Source: Phymatolithon calcareum
Lineage: Eukaryota > Rhodophyta > Florideophyceae > Hapalidiales
Reading direction: 5' to 3'
NCBI GenBank assembly: GCA_977006965.1
Contig: OZ345369.1
Location: 1,488,001-1,552,000, forward strand
DNA length: 64,000 bases
Position 1 is the stretch's first letter. The number at the start of each line of letters is the position of its first letter. Below are positions 1 through 9,839 of the stretch, in pieces. The position numbers were made by a program, and so were the translations under genes. The notes under the pieces are model-generated. The model made no database searches, had not been told where the DNA came from, and saw nothing but the letters and a program-made list of their open reading frames with translations.

Positions 1-3000
1 GATCAAGAGAGTGGATGTTGCGTCCTGTTGGAAGACAGCTTGCACCGTCGCGAAGTACGTCTCCGCCGGCTTGTGCAGGAATGTATTCGCCGTTCAATCC
101 TCTTACGAGGGCATCCACTTCACCGTCGTTTTCGGAGAGAAGCTTAACGGTTTGCATCGCACGTTTAGTGCTGGCATGTGCCCATAATGTAGCATCGGGC
201 TCTGACGAGAGCTCGGTTGCTGTGAAGGAGGCATTTCCTTGCAATACTCGGTTTACAATATGGACTGCGAGATGATTGCGCTCCGTTTGGTCAACGTTCT
301 TCATATCATTCTCAAGAATGGCATCTGCGTATCCAACTAGATCGTCCTGTGAGGGTGCCTTCCCAAACGTATGCAATCCAGAAGAGAAAAGGCGTGCCTC
401 AAGAATTTTCAAATAGGCACGTACTTTCAAAACGAACTGCAGTCTGTCTTCCGCGCTGGCGCTGCCTTCGTCTAGGGCTTTCTGGACAGCATCGAGGTTC
501 ACATCGAGATCCTTGTCCAGGCCAGAGACTCTCATCTTTTCAATGATGGCCAGCTGGATGGGACTTGTTCGCTCCTCATTATCCTCTTGAGCAGATTCAG
601 CAAATTCAGCAGTAAGTGCTTTAAGGTCTTCGAGTTCGTTGTAGAGTCCCGAGCGGCCATAGGGCGGAACGCTGTGGGAGACAATGGTACCGTACCCACG
701 CCGCTTCGCAATCGAAGACTCACTGGGGTTGTTCTGCGCATACAAGTACCTGTTTCAATAAAGCAACACGTCGGTTAGCTTCGATCTGCATTGTGCGACA
801 TACAAACATAAACAGCTCCGTAACGTACAAATTTGGCACGCTTCCCAATAGAATATCGCTCCAACTCTAAAGACAAAAGAAATGTCAGCACTAGCAACGC
901 TTCGAAACCAAAGAGGAAATGTGGATCAAAGAAACGCGTCGAAGCTCACCTCCTTGTTGTTTCCCAGTTGTAGACCAGACAGCCACTCCGAGGTACCATG
1001 CATGCCGAAATGCACAAGGGCGTCCGCACCGAAACCGTTCTCTAGCCAGCGATAAAAAGCAGTATATTGTGGATGCGGTGATAAATCTCGATCGAAAAGT
1101 AAACGCATCGGATCCCCAAGTATTCCAAGCGGCGGCTGGACGCCGATCCAGATATTCCCGAGCCGAACCCCTCCAAGCTACACATTTCACGAAAATGGAA
1201 ACCAAAACATAAGACAAGGTTATTTCGAATAAAAAGAAAAGCAAAGGAAGAAGAGTTTCAGAAAACGTACCATAAATTGGTCTCCAAAGCTTTTCAAATG
1301 TGAAGAAGCCTCAAAGTCCGAGTGCCACGCTTTTTCAATTCGCTGTACATCCGCATCCCCCAACCAATATTTGACTTTACGCTTAGGCACGGTGGTTGTT
1401 TTCGAAATGGCTTCACGAAAAGATGCACCCGCAGGACGTTTACCGCCGTCAACAACTTCATTAGCGTCCTTGACACGGGCAATTATCTCTTCACCCGAAT
1501 AATCGCAGGCATCGCCAACGTCGTAGCCCTCTGTCTTCAGCCGTTCTAGAACCACAGTCAACGATTTCGGCACATTAAGCAGGGCTGCCGTACCAGTGGC
1601 TCCCAAGGAAGGTGGGAAACCATAAAGAATGATAGCAACTCGTTTGTCCTTGTTTAACTTCTTTCGCAACGCGATCCATTTCCGCACGCGACTAGTGAGT
1701 CGTCCCAATCGATCGGGTACGAGGTGAATTTTGTCGCCAACAAGGCCGCCAATGACCACCGTGTCAATTGCCCCGTCTAATTCGGGCAATGAATACAACA
1801 CAACGGATTGCAGTCCACCCAGGCCCTTCTCATTCCAAGATTGCATATCCTGAATCAATAGCGGAGCTGCACATATGTACGGTACGTTCAACTGCGAAAG
1901 AATTTTGAGACCCACTCCCGCATTGCGCCCACCTTCCATAGAGCCGGCAGGGCCCCCAACCAGGGGGAAACCGATAGTCGAAACAATGGCGTCGACAGTA
2001 ACCGATTTTCCTGGCTTGTAAGAGCCATACAATTTCGCACCACTATGACGCAGTCTTTGCTCATGTTCTGTGGTGAGGTAATCTCGAGCAATAATATGGG
2101 CCTCAACTCCAGTAATAAAAACAGGAACAGGAAGTATACACTGATCTTCAAAATAAGTGATTAGTTCAGGAATATAATCCAATTGAGAAACAACGTGCTT
2201 TCGGTAGAGCAAGATGCCAACAACTGGCCAATGCTTCCGGTCCTTAAACTTTTTCAAATACCAATCCAAGTATTGCCTCGGAGACTCAAAGTATCCATCA
2301 TGCTCGGGATGTAGCAAACCAATATTCGGAACCTCTATGACAGGAGGAGCAGTCTTTTGCACACCTCCCAAGACACCAGCCGCAATGACGTCGTACATCG
2401 CCGCAATATTTTTCTTTCCCCCCGCATTCCAATATGAGTACACCGTGAGCCATTGCGTGAGACCTTTTGCCTTACCGCCGGGCACAAGTCGCAGCAATTT
2501 CGGTGCCGTGTTCAGCATTTGTATGTAGCCTGCCAATTTGTCCTCTTCGCGTCCGACGATGCCCAATTTGCGCAGAATTGTCGCAACTGGCTTGGGCATA
2601 CCCTTGGACGCACCTCCAGTCATTGCAAAGTCACCAACTCTCGTTTCCGCCGCCAGTTCGAGCGCCGATTCAAAAATGAAAATTGACGCTGACGGTGGGA
2701 GACGTGCACGAAGCCATTCCACCTGCTCGTAGTCAAACAGAAGACTAGCTACCACGGCATTAGCATCCGATAGCGCATCGGCAACCGCGCTTGCGCTCTC
2801 GCCGCGGGGACCCAGGTCGTTTTCCGTAAACACAGAGACTTGTGCGTTTTTCGCTTCGGCGGCGGCATCGCGGTAATCGACAGCGTTAAATTGCTCAAAG
2901 CCGCTAATGAGCACTATGCGAGCGCGGGAACGGGAAGGGTTTGCACACGCACGCCATCGCGACGGGGCATTGTTCAATTTAGTGCAGATGAGCACACGGG

Positions 3001-3058
3001 CAGTTTGCGGAATTTGCGACTGCGGCGCGCAGACGAAGGAGATTGGTGATGGCATCAT
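1..3058 (-). CDS. chlH: Magnesium chelatase H subunit, BchH/ChlH2 type (3' end outside window)
   Basis: This is the large porphyrin-binding subunit that inserts Mg2+ into protoporphyrin IX, the first committed step of chlorophyll synthesis in the plastid. I read four exons on the minus strand: 3058-1271, 1177-950, 866-829 (only 38 nt) and 749 to the window edge. The introns are 93, 83 and 79 nt with GT..AG ends (GTACGT, GTGAGC, GTACGT). Splicing restores family blocks: GDPMRLLFDRDLSPHPQY, HFGMHGTSEW, SWSDILLGSVPNLYLYAQNN, AKRRGYGT, VPPYGRSGLY and, near the edge, LPTGRNIHSLD. The HFGMHG and LGN..SWSD blocks resemble bacterial BchH and algal ChlH2 rather than land-plant ChlH (HFGTHGSLEF). The first ATG codons are at 3058 and 3055. 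The N-terminus (MMPSPISFV..., then basic) looks like a plastid transit peptide. The open frame upstream of 3058 lacks an ATG. The C-terminal end is missing. Confidence 0.92.
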
Positions 3059-3133
3059 GGATGTAGACGACTTGGATCCCAAGTGCGTACGACAGGAGTT
3101 GGGCCCATTTAAATATGCCCCGCAGTTTTTTCT

Positions 3134-3164
3134 TGGTGAGGTATACCTGAGGTATACCTCACCA
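3134..3164. repeat. Perfect 15-bp inverted repeat upstream of chlH
   Basis: Arms tggtgaggtatacct and aggtatacctcacca flank a single base. The repeat lies 76 bp upstream of the chlH ATG and beyond the 3' end of the 6PGDH gene. It could be a regulatory palindrome, an RNA hairpin in the chlH 5' leader, or a snap-back mutation. The sequence does not decide between these. Confidence 0.85.
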
Positions 3165-3267
3165 TAAAGGCAAAGGATTGGGAGGTTTAGAAATCTTTGA
3201 GATCTTTATGGCCCAATGATTCAAATTTACGATACTTAATATTATTTTTTGTAAAAACTAATCCAAT

Positions 3268-4725
3268 TTAGGCGTTGTACGCATTGGAGGTCACGTTTCC
3301 ACCGGTACCAGTCCAATTGGTATGGAAGAATTTTCCCTTCGGCTTATCGGTCCTCTCGTACGTGTGAGTACCGAAGTAGTCCCTCTGCGCCTGCAACAGG
3401 TTGGCAGGCAGTCTGGCAGACCTGTAGCCGTCGAAGAACGCCAGGGCGGTCATGAAAGTGGGCGTCGGCACACCTGACTTCGCCGCCACAGCAATAGTCT
3501 CTCTCCATCCAGCCTGAGCAGCGTCAATTTCACCAGCGAAGAAAGAGTCCAGCAACAAATTCTCCAGCTTCTGGTCCTTCGTGAAAGCGTCACGAATGTT
3601 ACCGAGGAAGCGGGATCGAATGATGCAGCCCCCACGCCACATCAGTGCGATACCGGCATAGTTCAGATTCCAGTCGTATTCCTTTGCCGCCTCACGCAAC
3701 AGCATATAGCCCTGTGCATACGACACAATCTTCGACGCATACAGAGCGTCGTGGATATTCTGCAACAGCGCTTCACGGTCCCCGTCGTACTTGCTAGTTC
3801 CTTTGGCACCTAGCTTCTGGGATGCTGTCACGCGCTCCTCTTTCATCGAAGAAAGAGTACGGGCGAAAACAGCCTCTCCAATTAGCGTCACCGAAGTGCC
3901 CATGTCAAGCGCGGACTGAACCGTCCATTTGCCGGTACCCTTCTGCATGGCGCGGTCCATGACGTAGTCGACGACATACTTACCGTCTTCGTCCTTGTAT
4001 CGGAGAATATTGGTAGTGATCTCAATAAGGTAACTGTCAAGCTTTCCAGTGTTCCACTTTCCAAACACATCCGCACATTCCTCGTTGGTCATGCCGAGCA
4101 CATCCCGCATTAGCGCGTACGCCTCACAGATGAGTTGCATGTCACCGTATTCAATTCCGTTATGCACCATTTTCACATAATGTCCCGATGCACCCTGTCC
4201 AACCCAGTCACAGCACGGTTCGTCGTCTACCTTCGCAGCGACACTCTGGAAAATATCCTTGATAGCCGGCCAGGCGGCGTCAGAGCCTCCAGGCATGAGC
4301 GAAGGTCCATGTCGAGCACCCTCTTCGCCACCAGACACACCGCTGCCGACGTAGAGAAGGCCATTTTTCTCGACGAGTTTGCTGCGACGGAGGGAGTCGG
4401 CATAGTGCGAGTTACCACCGTCGATGATGATGTCACCTTCTTGAAGATGCTCCATCAACTGCTCAATGAAACTGTCCACAGGATTACCGGCCTTCACGAG
4501 AAGCATGACGCGACGCGGGCGCTTGAGTTTCGCGCAAAGTTCGGCGATGGAGTGGGCGCCGACAATCTTGGTGTCTTTCGCCTCGTTGGCGAGGAAGTCG
4601 TCGACCTTGCTGGTGGTGCGGTTGTACACTACCACGGTGTGACCGTGATCGTTCATGTTAAGGACGAGATTCTGACCCATCACGGCGAGGCCAATAAGGC
4701 CGATATCTCCAACGGGTTGCGACAT
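3268..4725 (-). CDS. gnd: 6-phosphogluconate dehydrogenase, decarboxylating
   Basis: It oxidises 6-phosphogluconate to ribulose 5-phosphate and CO2 with NADP+, in the oxidative pentose phosphate pathway. The 485-aa frame has the normal family length and no intron. Visible motifs are the Rossmann loop GLIGLAVMGQNL (residues 9-20), NRT at 35-37 for NADP binding, GGEEGARHGPSLMPGG at 132-147, and the catalytic stretch KMVHNGIEYGDMQ with Lys185, His188, Asn189 and Glu192. The start is ATG and the protein begins directly with the cofactor domain, so no transit peptide is evident and a cytosolic location is likely. It is divergent from the AMPK-gamma-like gene (ATG 5268), leaving a shared 542-bp upstream region, and lies downstream of nothing co-oriented except chlH, which is separately promoted. 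Confidence 0.97.
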   Translation of the reverse strand: MSQPVGDIGLIGLAVMGQNLVLNMNDHGHTVVVYNRTTSKVDDFLANEAKDTKIVGAHSIAELCAKLKRPRRVMLLVKAGNPVDSFIEQLMEHLQEGDIIIDGGNSHYADSLRRSKLVEKNGLLYVGSGVSGGEEGARHGPSLMPGGSDAAWPAIKDIFQSVAAKVDDEPCCDWVGQGASGHYVKMVHNGIEYGDMQLICEAYALMRDVLGMTNEECADVFGKWNTGKLDSYLIEITTNILRYKDEDGKYVVDYVMDRAMQKGTGKWTVQSALDMGTSVTLIGEAVFARTLSSMKEERVTASQKLGAKGTSKYDGDREALLQNIHDALYASKIVSYAQGYMLLREAAKEYDWNLNYAGIALMWRGGCIIRSRFLGNIRDAFTKDQKLENLLLDSFFAGEIDAAQAGWRETIAVAAKSGVPTPTFMTALAFFDGYRSARLPANLLQAQRDYFGTHTYERTDKPKGKFFHTNWTGTGGNVTSNAYNA

Positions 4726-5267
4726 ATTGATAAGATGGTTTATGGATCGACTTCGCTTGGTGCTTCTGACTTGGTGAGTGTTGCCGCCTCCGATTTCTTG
4801 CGCGGGTACCAGTTCGGACTTTATAGGCGCGAATTGATTGTGCAGGATACGTAGGTCAAAGTGCTGGGTAACTCAGATATGCCTCTGTAGACGCTATCTT
4901 TGTTGAGAAGAAATGTCTCATGCTGACGTCAAGATCGACTGTTGTAGATAGTTGTTGGTCGCCTTATGCTTCAGGTTTCTCCAATCATTTACACCACATG
5001 GCCCTATGAACAGCTCTCCGACATAAGCCAATCGGAAAACAGGGTATGTGATGTCGGGCAGAGACAGGAGGTCGACATACACGTTGCATGCATACACGAT
5101 TACACGTTGGACACGCGGTACACGTGGCGAGAGGGCTTTTCCGACAATTGCCGTGACTCGCAGACGTTGAATCCTGGAAAAGAAGCTGCACCTCCCAATC
5201 CTGCTGCATCGCCTCCCAAAACCGATCTTTTCCTGTCGCCGGCATATTGCCCTGCCTTTTGCCCGTC
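4726..5267. promoter_or_regulatory. Shared upstream region of gnd and the AMPK-gamma-like gene
   Basis: The two genes diverge from this 542-bp stretch, so it must carry both promoters and 5' leaders. I see no clear TATA box or repeated operator that I would assign to either gene. Confidence 0.5.
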
Positions 5268-6305
5268 ATGGCAAGCGAGGACGCCATGGACGTGGAGGCT
5301 GCGGGGCTATCCGGCATGGAGGTCGAACCCGATGCTCTGATCAGCCCACCCGCAGCTGTTGCCCCCGCATCCGATGTATCTGTTGTGCTCGAAGCGCGTC
5401 AAGTTGTAGTTTCCTTTCTAGCGAGCCACCGCTCTGATGAGGTTGTGCCGGAAAATTCGCGTGTCGTACTTTTAGACGCAGATATCCGTCTATCGGCGGG
5501 ATTCCGCGCATTGCTTGAGAATGGTATTCGCGCCGCTTCAGTCTTGTCTACTCAGTCTCAGACCTTCATCGGAATGCTCACCGTGTCGGACCTGATCGCG
5601 GCTATTCGCCATTTCCGATACGTACCTGGCGCGAACATATCGCAGTGTATTTCCATGCAAACTGTTCGCTCATGGTTCACTCAGCGTCCGCAATCCGAGT
5701 TTCACTATGCCGATGCGGAGGATTCGCTCCTTAAGTCGTGTCTCAAAATGAGAAATTTGCATCTTCATCGTCTCCCCGTCGTGTTTAACAAGAAGAAGGT
5801 CTTGTGTACCCTGGAGCACTGGCGGGTGCTCAGGTTTGTGCATCGACATCTTGCGGCCCGCGAAGATCAACGCGGCGCTGCATTGTTCAGTCTTACACTC
5901 GACCAGTTGTGTATCGGTACATATTCGGGACTTGTCACGGTGAAGGAGAATTCATCTCTGATGGAAGTCCTTGATCTGCTTATTGGGCGCGATTTGTCCG
6001 CAGTGCCAGTTGTTGCTGATAGCGGAAAATTGCGCCAGGTATATTCACGAACAGATGTTACAACGCTAATTCGAGATGACATTTCCGTCTCAACCTTGGA
6101 CGTGACTGTGTCCGAAGCCCTTAGGCATGTTCGTCCAAGAGGTTATCGTTTGGCGACTTGCAGTAGAGGGGATACTTTGCGTCATGTGTTTGAAGTTTTT
6201 GAGCAAACACAAAAACACCGTCTTTATGTTTTGAATGAGCACGGAGTGTTGGAAGGCGTGTTGTCTCTGAGCGACATCCTTGTCTACTTTTTGGACGGCG
6301 TGTGA
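5268..6305 (+). CDS. AMPK gamma / SNF4-like four-CBS-domain protein
   Basis: This is probably the nucleotide-sensing gamma subunit of the SNF1/AMPK energy-sensor kinase. The protein has 345 aa from ATG 5268; the frame is open upstream but has no ATG. After an acidic N-terminus of about 45 residues it aligns in order with eukaryotic gamma subunits. The blocks are a NSRVVLLDADIRLSAGFRAL segment, NGIRAA, FIGMLTVSDLI, HRLPVV, a QLCIGTYSGL-type third CBS start, LSAVPVV, VYSRTDV and, at the end, GVLSLSDILVYF. These correspond to four CBS motifs, which in this family bind AMP, ADP or ATP. There is no intron and no membrane segment or targeting peptide. It could act in another CBS-containing complex, but the order and spacing fit SNF4/AMPK gamma best. 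Confidence 0.87.
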   Translation: MASEDAMDVEAAGLSGMEVEPDALISPPAAVAPASDVSVVLEARQVVVSFLASHRSDEVVPENSRVVLLDADIRLSAGFRALLENGIRAASVLSTQSQTFIGMLTVSDLIAAIRHFRYVPGANISQCISMQTVRSWFTQRPQSEFHYADAEDSLLKSCLKMRNLHLHRLPVVFNKKKVLCTLEHWRVLRFVHRHLAAREDQRGAALFSLTLDQLCIGTYSGLVTVKENSSLMEVLDLLIGRDLSAVPVVADSGKLRQVYSRTDVTTLIRDDISVSTLDVTVSEALRHVRPRGYRLATCSRGDTLRHVFEVFEQTQKHRLYVLNEHGVLEGVLSLSDILVYFLDGV

Positions 6306-6701
6306 AACTATCGACGGCGGTTTGTACTTGCCAATGCGATTTCTAATGCATTCGATGCCGTGTTCTCAAAAGAATCGTTGGTTCTGTCGAATTGCTGGTC
6401 TTGCGGTTTTTGGTTCTGCGATTCATTTTCGTTCTCATCTTCGTGAAAGGAATCGCTAGATGTCTGGACTCTCCTATCGGGCGCTACGTAATTACCCTAT
6501 TTGTCCCCACTCCTGCTGTATCTAATATATGTAAGATGCTACTCTCCATAAACGCGAATACTCTCAACTTGGAGACAACCGACTAAACCCGAACTAATTT
6601 AATGTCAATTTGCTCTACGGGGAAGAGGCTCCCCCATCTTTCATTGCACATGTTCACCTGGTACCAGATTATAATCCGAAACAAATTAATATAAACGTGT
6701 G
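6306..6701. other. Intergenic, convergent 3' ends
   Basis: About 400 bp between the AMPK-gamma-like gene and the RWD-RING gene, which converge here. It should hold both 3' UTRs. I see nothing else. Confidence 0.5.
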
Positions 6702-7908
6702 TTAGTAAAACGCCCCAAAGTTATCATCCTCATCTTGCTTCTGGATGTGCTCTTCATCGTTAACTGCCAGAAAGTCAACGACTTCGCTCAATTCTCGCTT
6801 ATGTGCTTGCTGCAACAAACCATAGACAAAATACATCATGCCTAACTGTTAGTAAGTAGAACATTGCGCCAAAAACAACGGTCACCGACCAAGACGCGAC
6901 CAAAACGCATTAGACAAAAATGGAACCAACCTTATGCGCCCATCTCTGTTCCGCAAGCTTCACATTTGCTGCTGTCTTAAACTTTTGGTGATATATTCGC
7001 TTCCCACACCCTGCATTCGGACATCGCTTCCCCTCAAACGGAGGGGTTTCCAAATATTTCTGGAGACATCCACCATGGAACAAATGACTGCAATACACGC
7101 GCACAATACGGGCAGGTTTAGGACGTGGAACTGCGACATCGGCGACCACTTCTGGCAGCATTCGCTTGGCGCACATCTGACATTTTTCAGTGGGATACCG
7201 TCCAGCCAATTCGTCGACGAAAAACTGCACCATCGGCAACAACGTCGGCACCACAACAGGAGGCTGCGTCGGGACTGGTTTGATGAGTTTCCGGCCAGTC
7301 TCCCGCGTCATGGCGTTGAAAATCGTCACCAGCGACGGCGGGACGTCAGACTCCTCCACTTCAAAAGCGCATTCCGCAGCAGGGTATTCCTTCGGCAGCG
7401 TGAATTTGCCCGCAGTAGTGTAGTTGGCGCAGACGACACGAACGCGCACCTCGCCGCGAGTATCGCGCGTTTCAATCGTCACAGAGCCGTGCGGGAGTGA
7501 CGCGTAGCGCGTCCGAATTGTTCGCACTTCGTCAAATGCAACGAGTAGCAGATTGCCGTGTACGACCCTGGATATGCGCTCGTGAACGTAAAGTGCCCCC
7601 GGAAGGGCGTCCAATGCGCGTTCGCCGGCGGCTTCATCTGCAAAATGCTCGAGTTTTTTCAGTGCTGAGACGGGTAGAGTGGTAGATTTCAGAAACACGG
7701 AAAGTGGCGCTGATGGGTAGCCCGACGGGAAGTGCGCTTGCAGGATCAGACGAGCATGGTTGCTCCGAGCTATTTCGAGCTGCACCAGACTAGGTACGGC
7801 AGCTTTGATTGTGGAAGCCGGAAGCGTATCACGGATGGATTGAAGCTCTGCAGCTATCACGGAGTCGCGATTAGGAGTGCTTGTGCTATCTTGAGACGCC
7901 ATTTTCAT
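6702..7908 (-). CDS. RWD-RING finger protein, putative E3 ubiquitin ligase
   Basis: Two exons, 7908-6931 and 6809-6702, are separated by a 121-nt intron (AAG|GTTGGT .. TTGCAG). The product has 361 aa; ATG 7902 is an alternative start two codons later. The first part contains two RWD-like segments, each with a YP-containing loop (FPSGYPSAPLSV near residue 65 and LPKEYPAAECAF near 175). A RING-like zinc site follows: Cys243, Cys246, Cys273, His275, His278, Cys281, Cys296 and Cys301. The tail RWAHKQAHKRELSEVVDFL, with an acidic end, crosses the splice site and is preserved by it. RWD plus RING architecture is typical of ubiquitin ligases that bind an E2, so ligase activity is inferred, and the substrate is unknown. 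The spacing before the third ligand is long for a classical RING. Confidence 0.8.
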
Positions 7909-9839
7909 TCATGCCAGTTCACCTCATGCGAGGAAAGTCGTTCAAAGAGATTGCTCCCAGCCGTCTAAAATCCAATGTTATGATACAAAAGTCAAACCAT
8001 GTCTCGTCGGTATTCTTTAGGGTATCTCTGCAGTTTGGGCACGTCCCGTAAACTCGGAAATTGAAACGCGCGTCCTTGGCGAGAGTTACCATCGGGACTG
8101 GGCGGGCAGAGAAGGCTTGTAGCATCTGTATTGCAGATGGATTCGTCTCTACAATATCAAACTTTAACTAAACAGTTCATGTCCACGGACCTCAGCAACA
8201 CCGGCAATGAACAGTTTAGTCAGCAATCTATCCTAGCAGCAGAACTGCCATGATAGACAAGCATCAAGTTTTTATTTTAGAAGAAGACCTATTCAAATCA
8301 TATTTGCAAAGTACGTTAAAGGGAGATTGCATGGTGCAGTGCAGTTGTGACGAATGAATCACCACACTCTAGGCGCTTAACGGATATCAATTGGTTTCTA
8401 TGGAACGCAGACCTCCTCGAATAAGAACAAGGAAGATCTGGACCCGGTCCTAGAGGACAATTAACGGGGATTCTTGTCGGGAGACGAAATGGAGAGAAAA
8501 GGAGTCAACGCAAAGAGCACGACCACTGCGTTGCCGTTTCTTGTTTGACGTATCGACCTTGAGATGTAGAAAATCAGTTATTCTGCATCTTATGAAGAGA
8601 ATAAACCCCGCGAATGGGAGCCAAGTAGGTGTACTGTAGACTTTTGTTGACTATTCTTCGACCGCGAAGCAGGTTTTTGTGAAGTCAACGACGTTGGCGT
8701 CAACGCTCAACTGTTGTCCCATATCGTGAAACTGAGGTGCCACGTTCGCAGGCTTACATGCTTGTCTTTCTAAAAGAAGACTATCCCAACTGTTCCACGT
8801 AGCGGGGCCTTTCTTAAGCGAGAGAGAAGGGTAAGAAACCCCATTCGCAAGGTCTCCTGCTCCGGATAGACTTTAAAGCAGGGAATAAGTTGTCCCTAGA
8901 GTCATTCTCACGGCCATTGCGGAGACACACATATCAAGGTGCCAAGCAAGCCATAATCAAATATAAAACTAGAGCCTGGCGAAACTGGGGGCAGTATCAA
9001 TTGCTATTCTGTTGTTGCCCTCGTATGCTAGGAGTACAAAGCTCAACTCAAAATTATACGTAGACACCGAGATAACCCACTCTCATTCCATTGCACTTTT
9101 CAAATCGTCCATGGAGGCTTTCCTCTTCCTCTTTCATTCCGCCGCATCTTTAGCTTTTCAACAGAACATATTCTTGAAAGCACACTAACAATCTTAAAAA
9201 ACATAACTACAATAAAAGAAAGCACACCAGCAACCACTCCGCAAGAATTCTTACCAGTGCTCGACTTGACCAGAAAACGCTCGATGTTCCCAAAGCCACA
9301 GTCACGTTAGCTGCCACGCTACATTACAGTCCTGCGTCGCGCTGTCGACAGCTTCCCAGTCCATCTACAATAATTCCAGTATTCTTCACTTAATATAATC
9401 TATCTAGCAGACCACGAACATTTGTGTCGAGCTTAAAGCAACCTTCCGGCTGGGATGACAGATAAGTCGCCGCATCCACATGGTGTCGATGAACCTTTAT
9501 GAGAAAGAATGATTCCCCTATAGAGAGCACAGTACCGTGGGGCGCAGTGTTCACGTCGCCTTCATGTCGCCTTCATGGCAGATCTTTCCGCCATTTTCCG
9601 CCGCTTCAAATCGCTCCCGCGATCTGGGACATAAGACCCCCACGACAACCTCTGGCTCCTCTCGGATGCAATGGACAGCGAGAAGTTAGGATTCCAAAAT
9701 ATTTGGGTTTTATTTCTCATACCACTACAAAGGGATTACGGAAAATCCCACGACGGTCCACGCGCGGGCGGACGGTACTTGTTGTTTCAAGGATCAATGA
9801 CTGTCCACACCGGATACGCTCATCATCTTCGGCTACATA
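7909..9839. other. Intergenic gap, no gene recognised
   Basis: 1.9 kb between the divergent RWD-RING and CobW genes. It holds only short, unconvincing frames. I looked for U1, U2, U4, U5 and U6 snRNA cores and tRNA T-arms and found none. A small duplication of gtcgccttcat occurs near 9558-9580. Confidence 0.5.

Noticed and set aside
4135-4854. 239-aa plus-strand frame opposite gnd
   Set aside because: Antisense shadow of a highly conserved enzyme gene.
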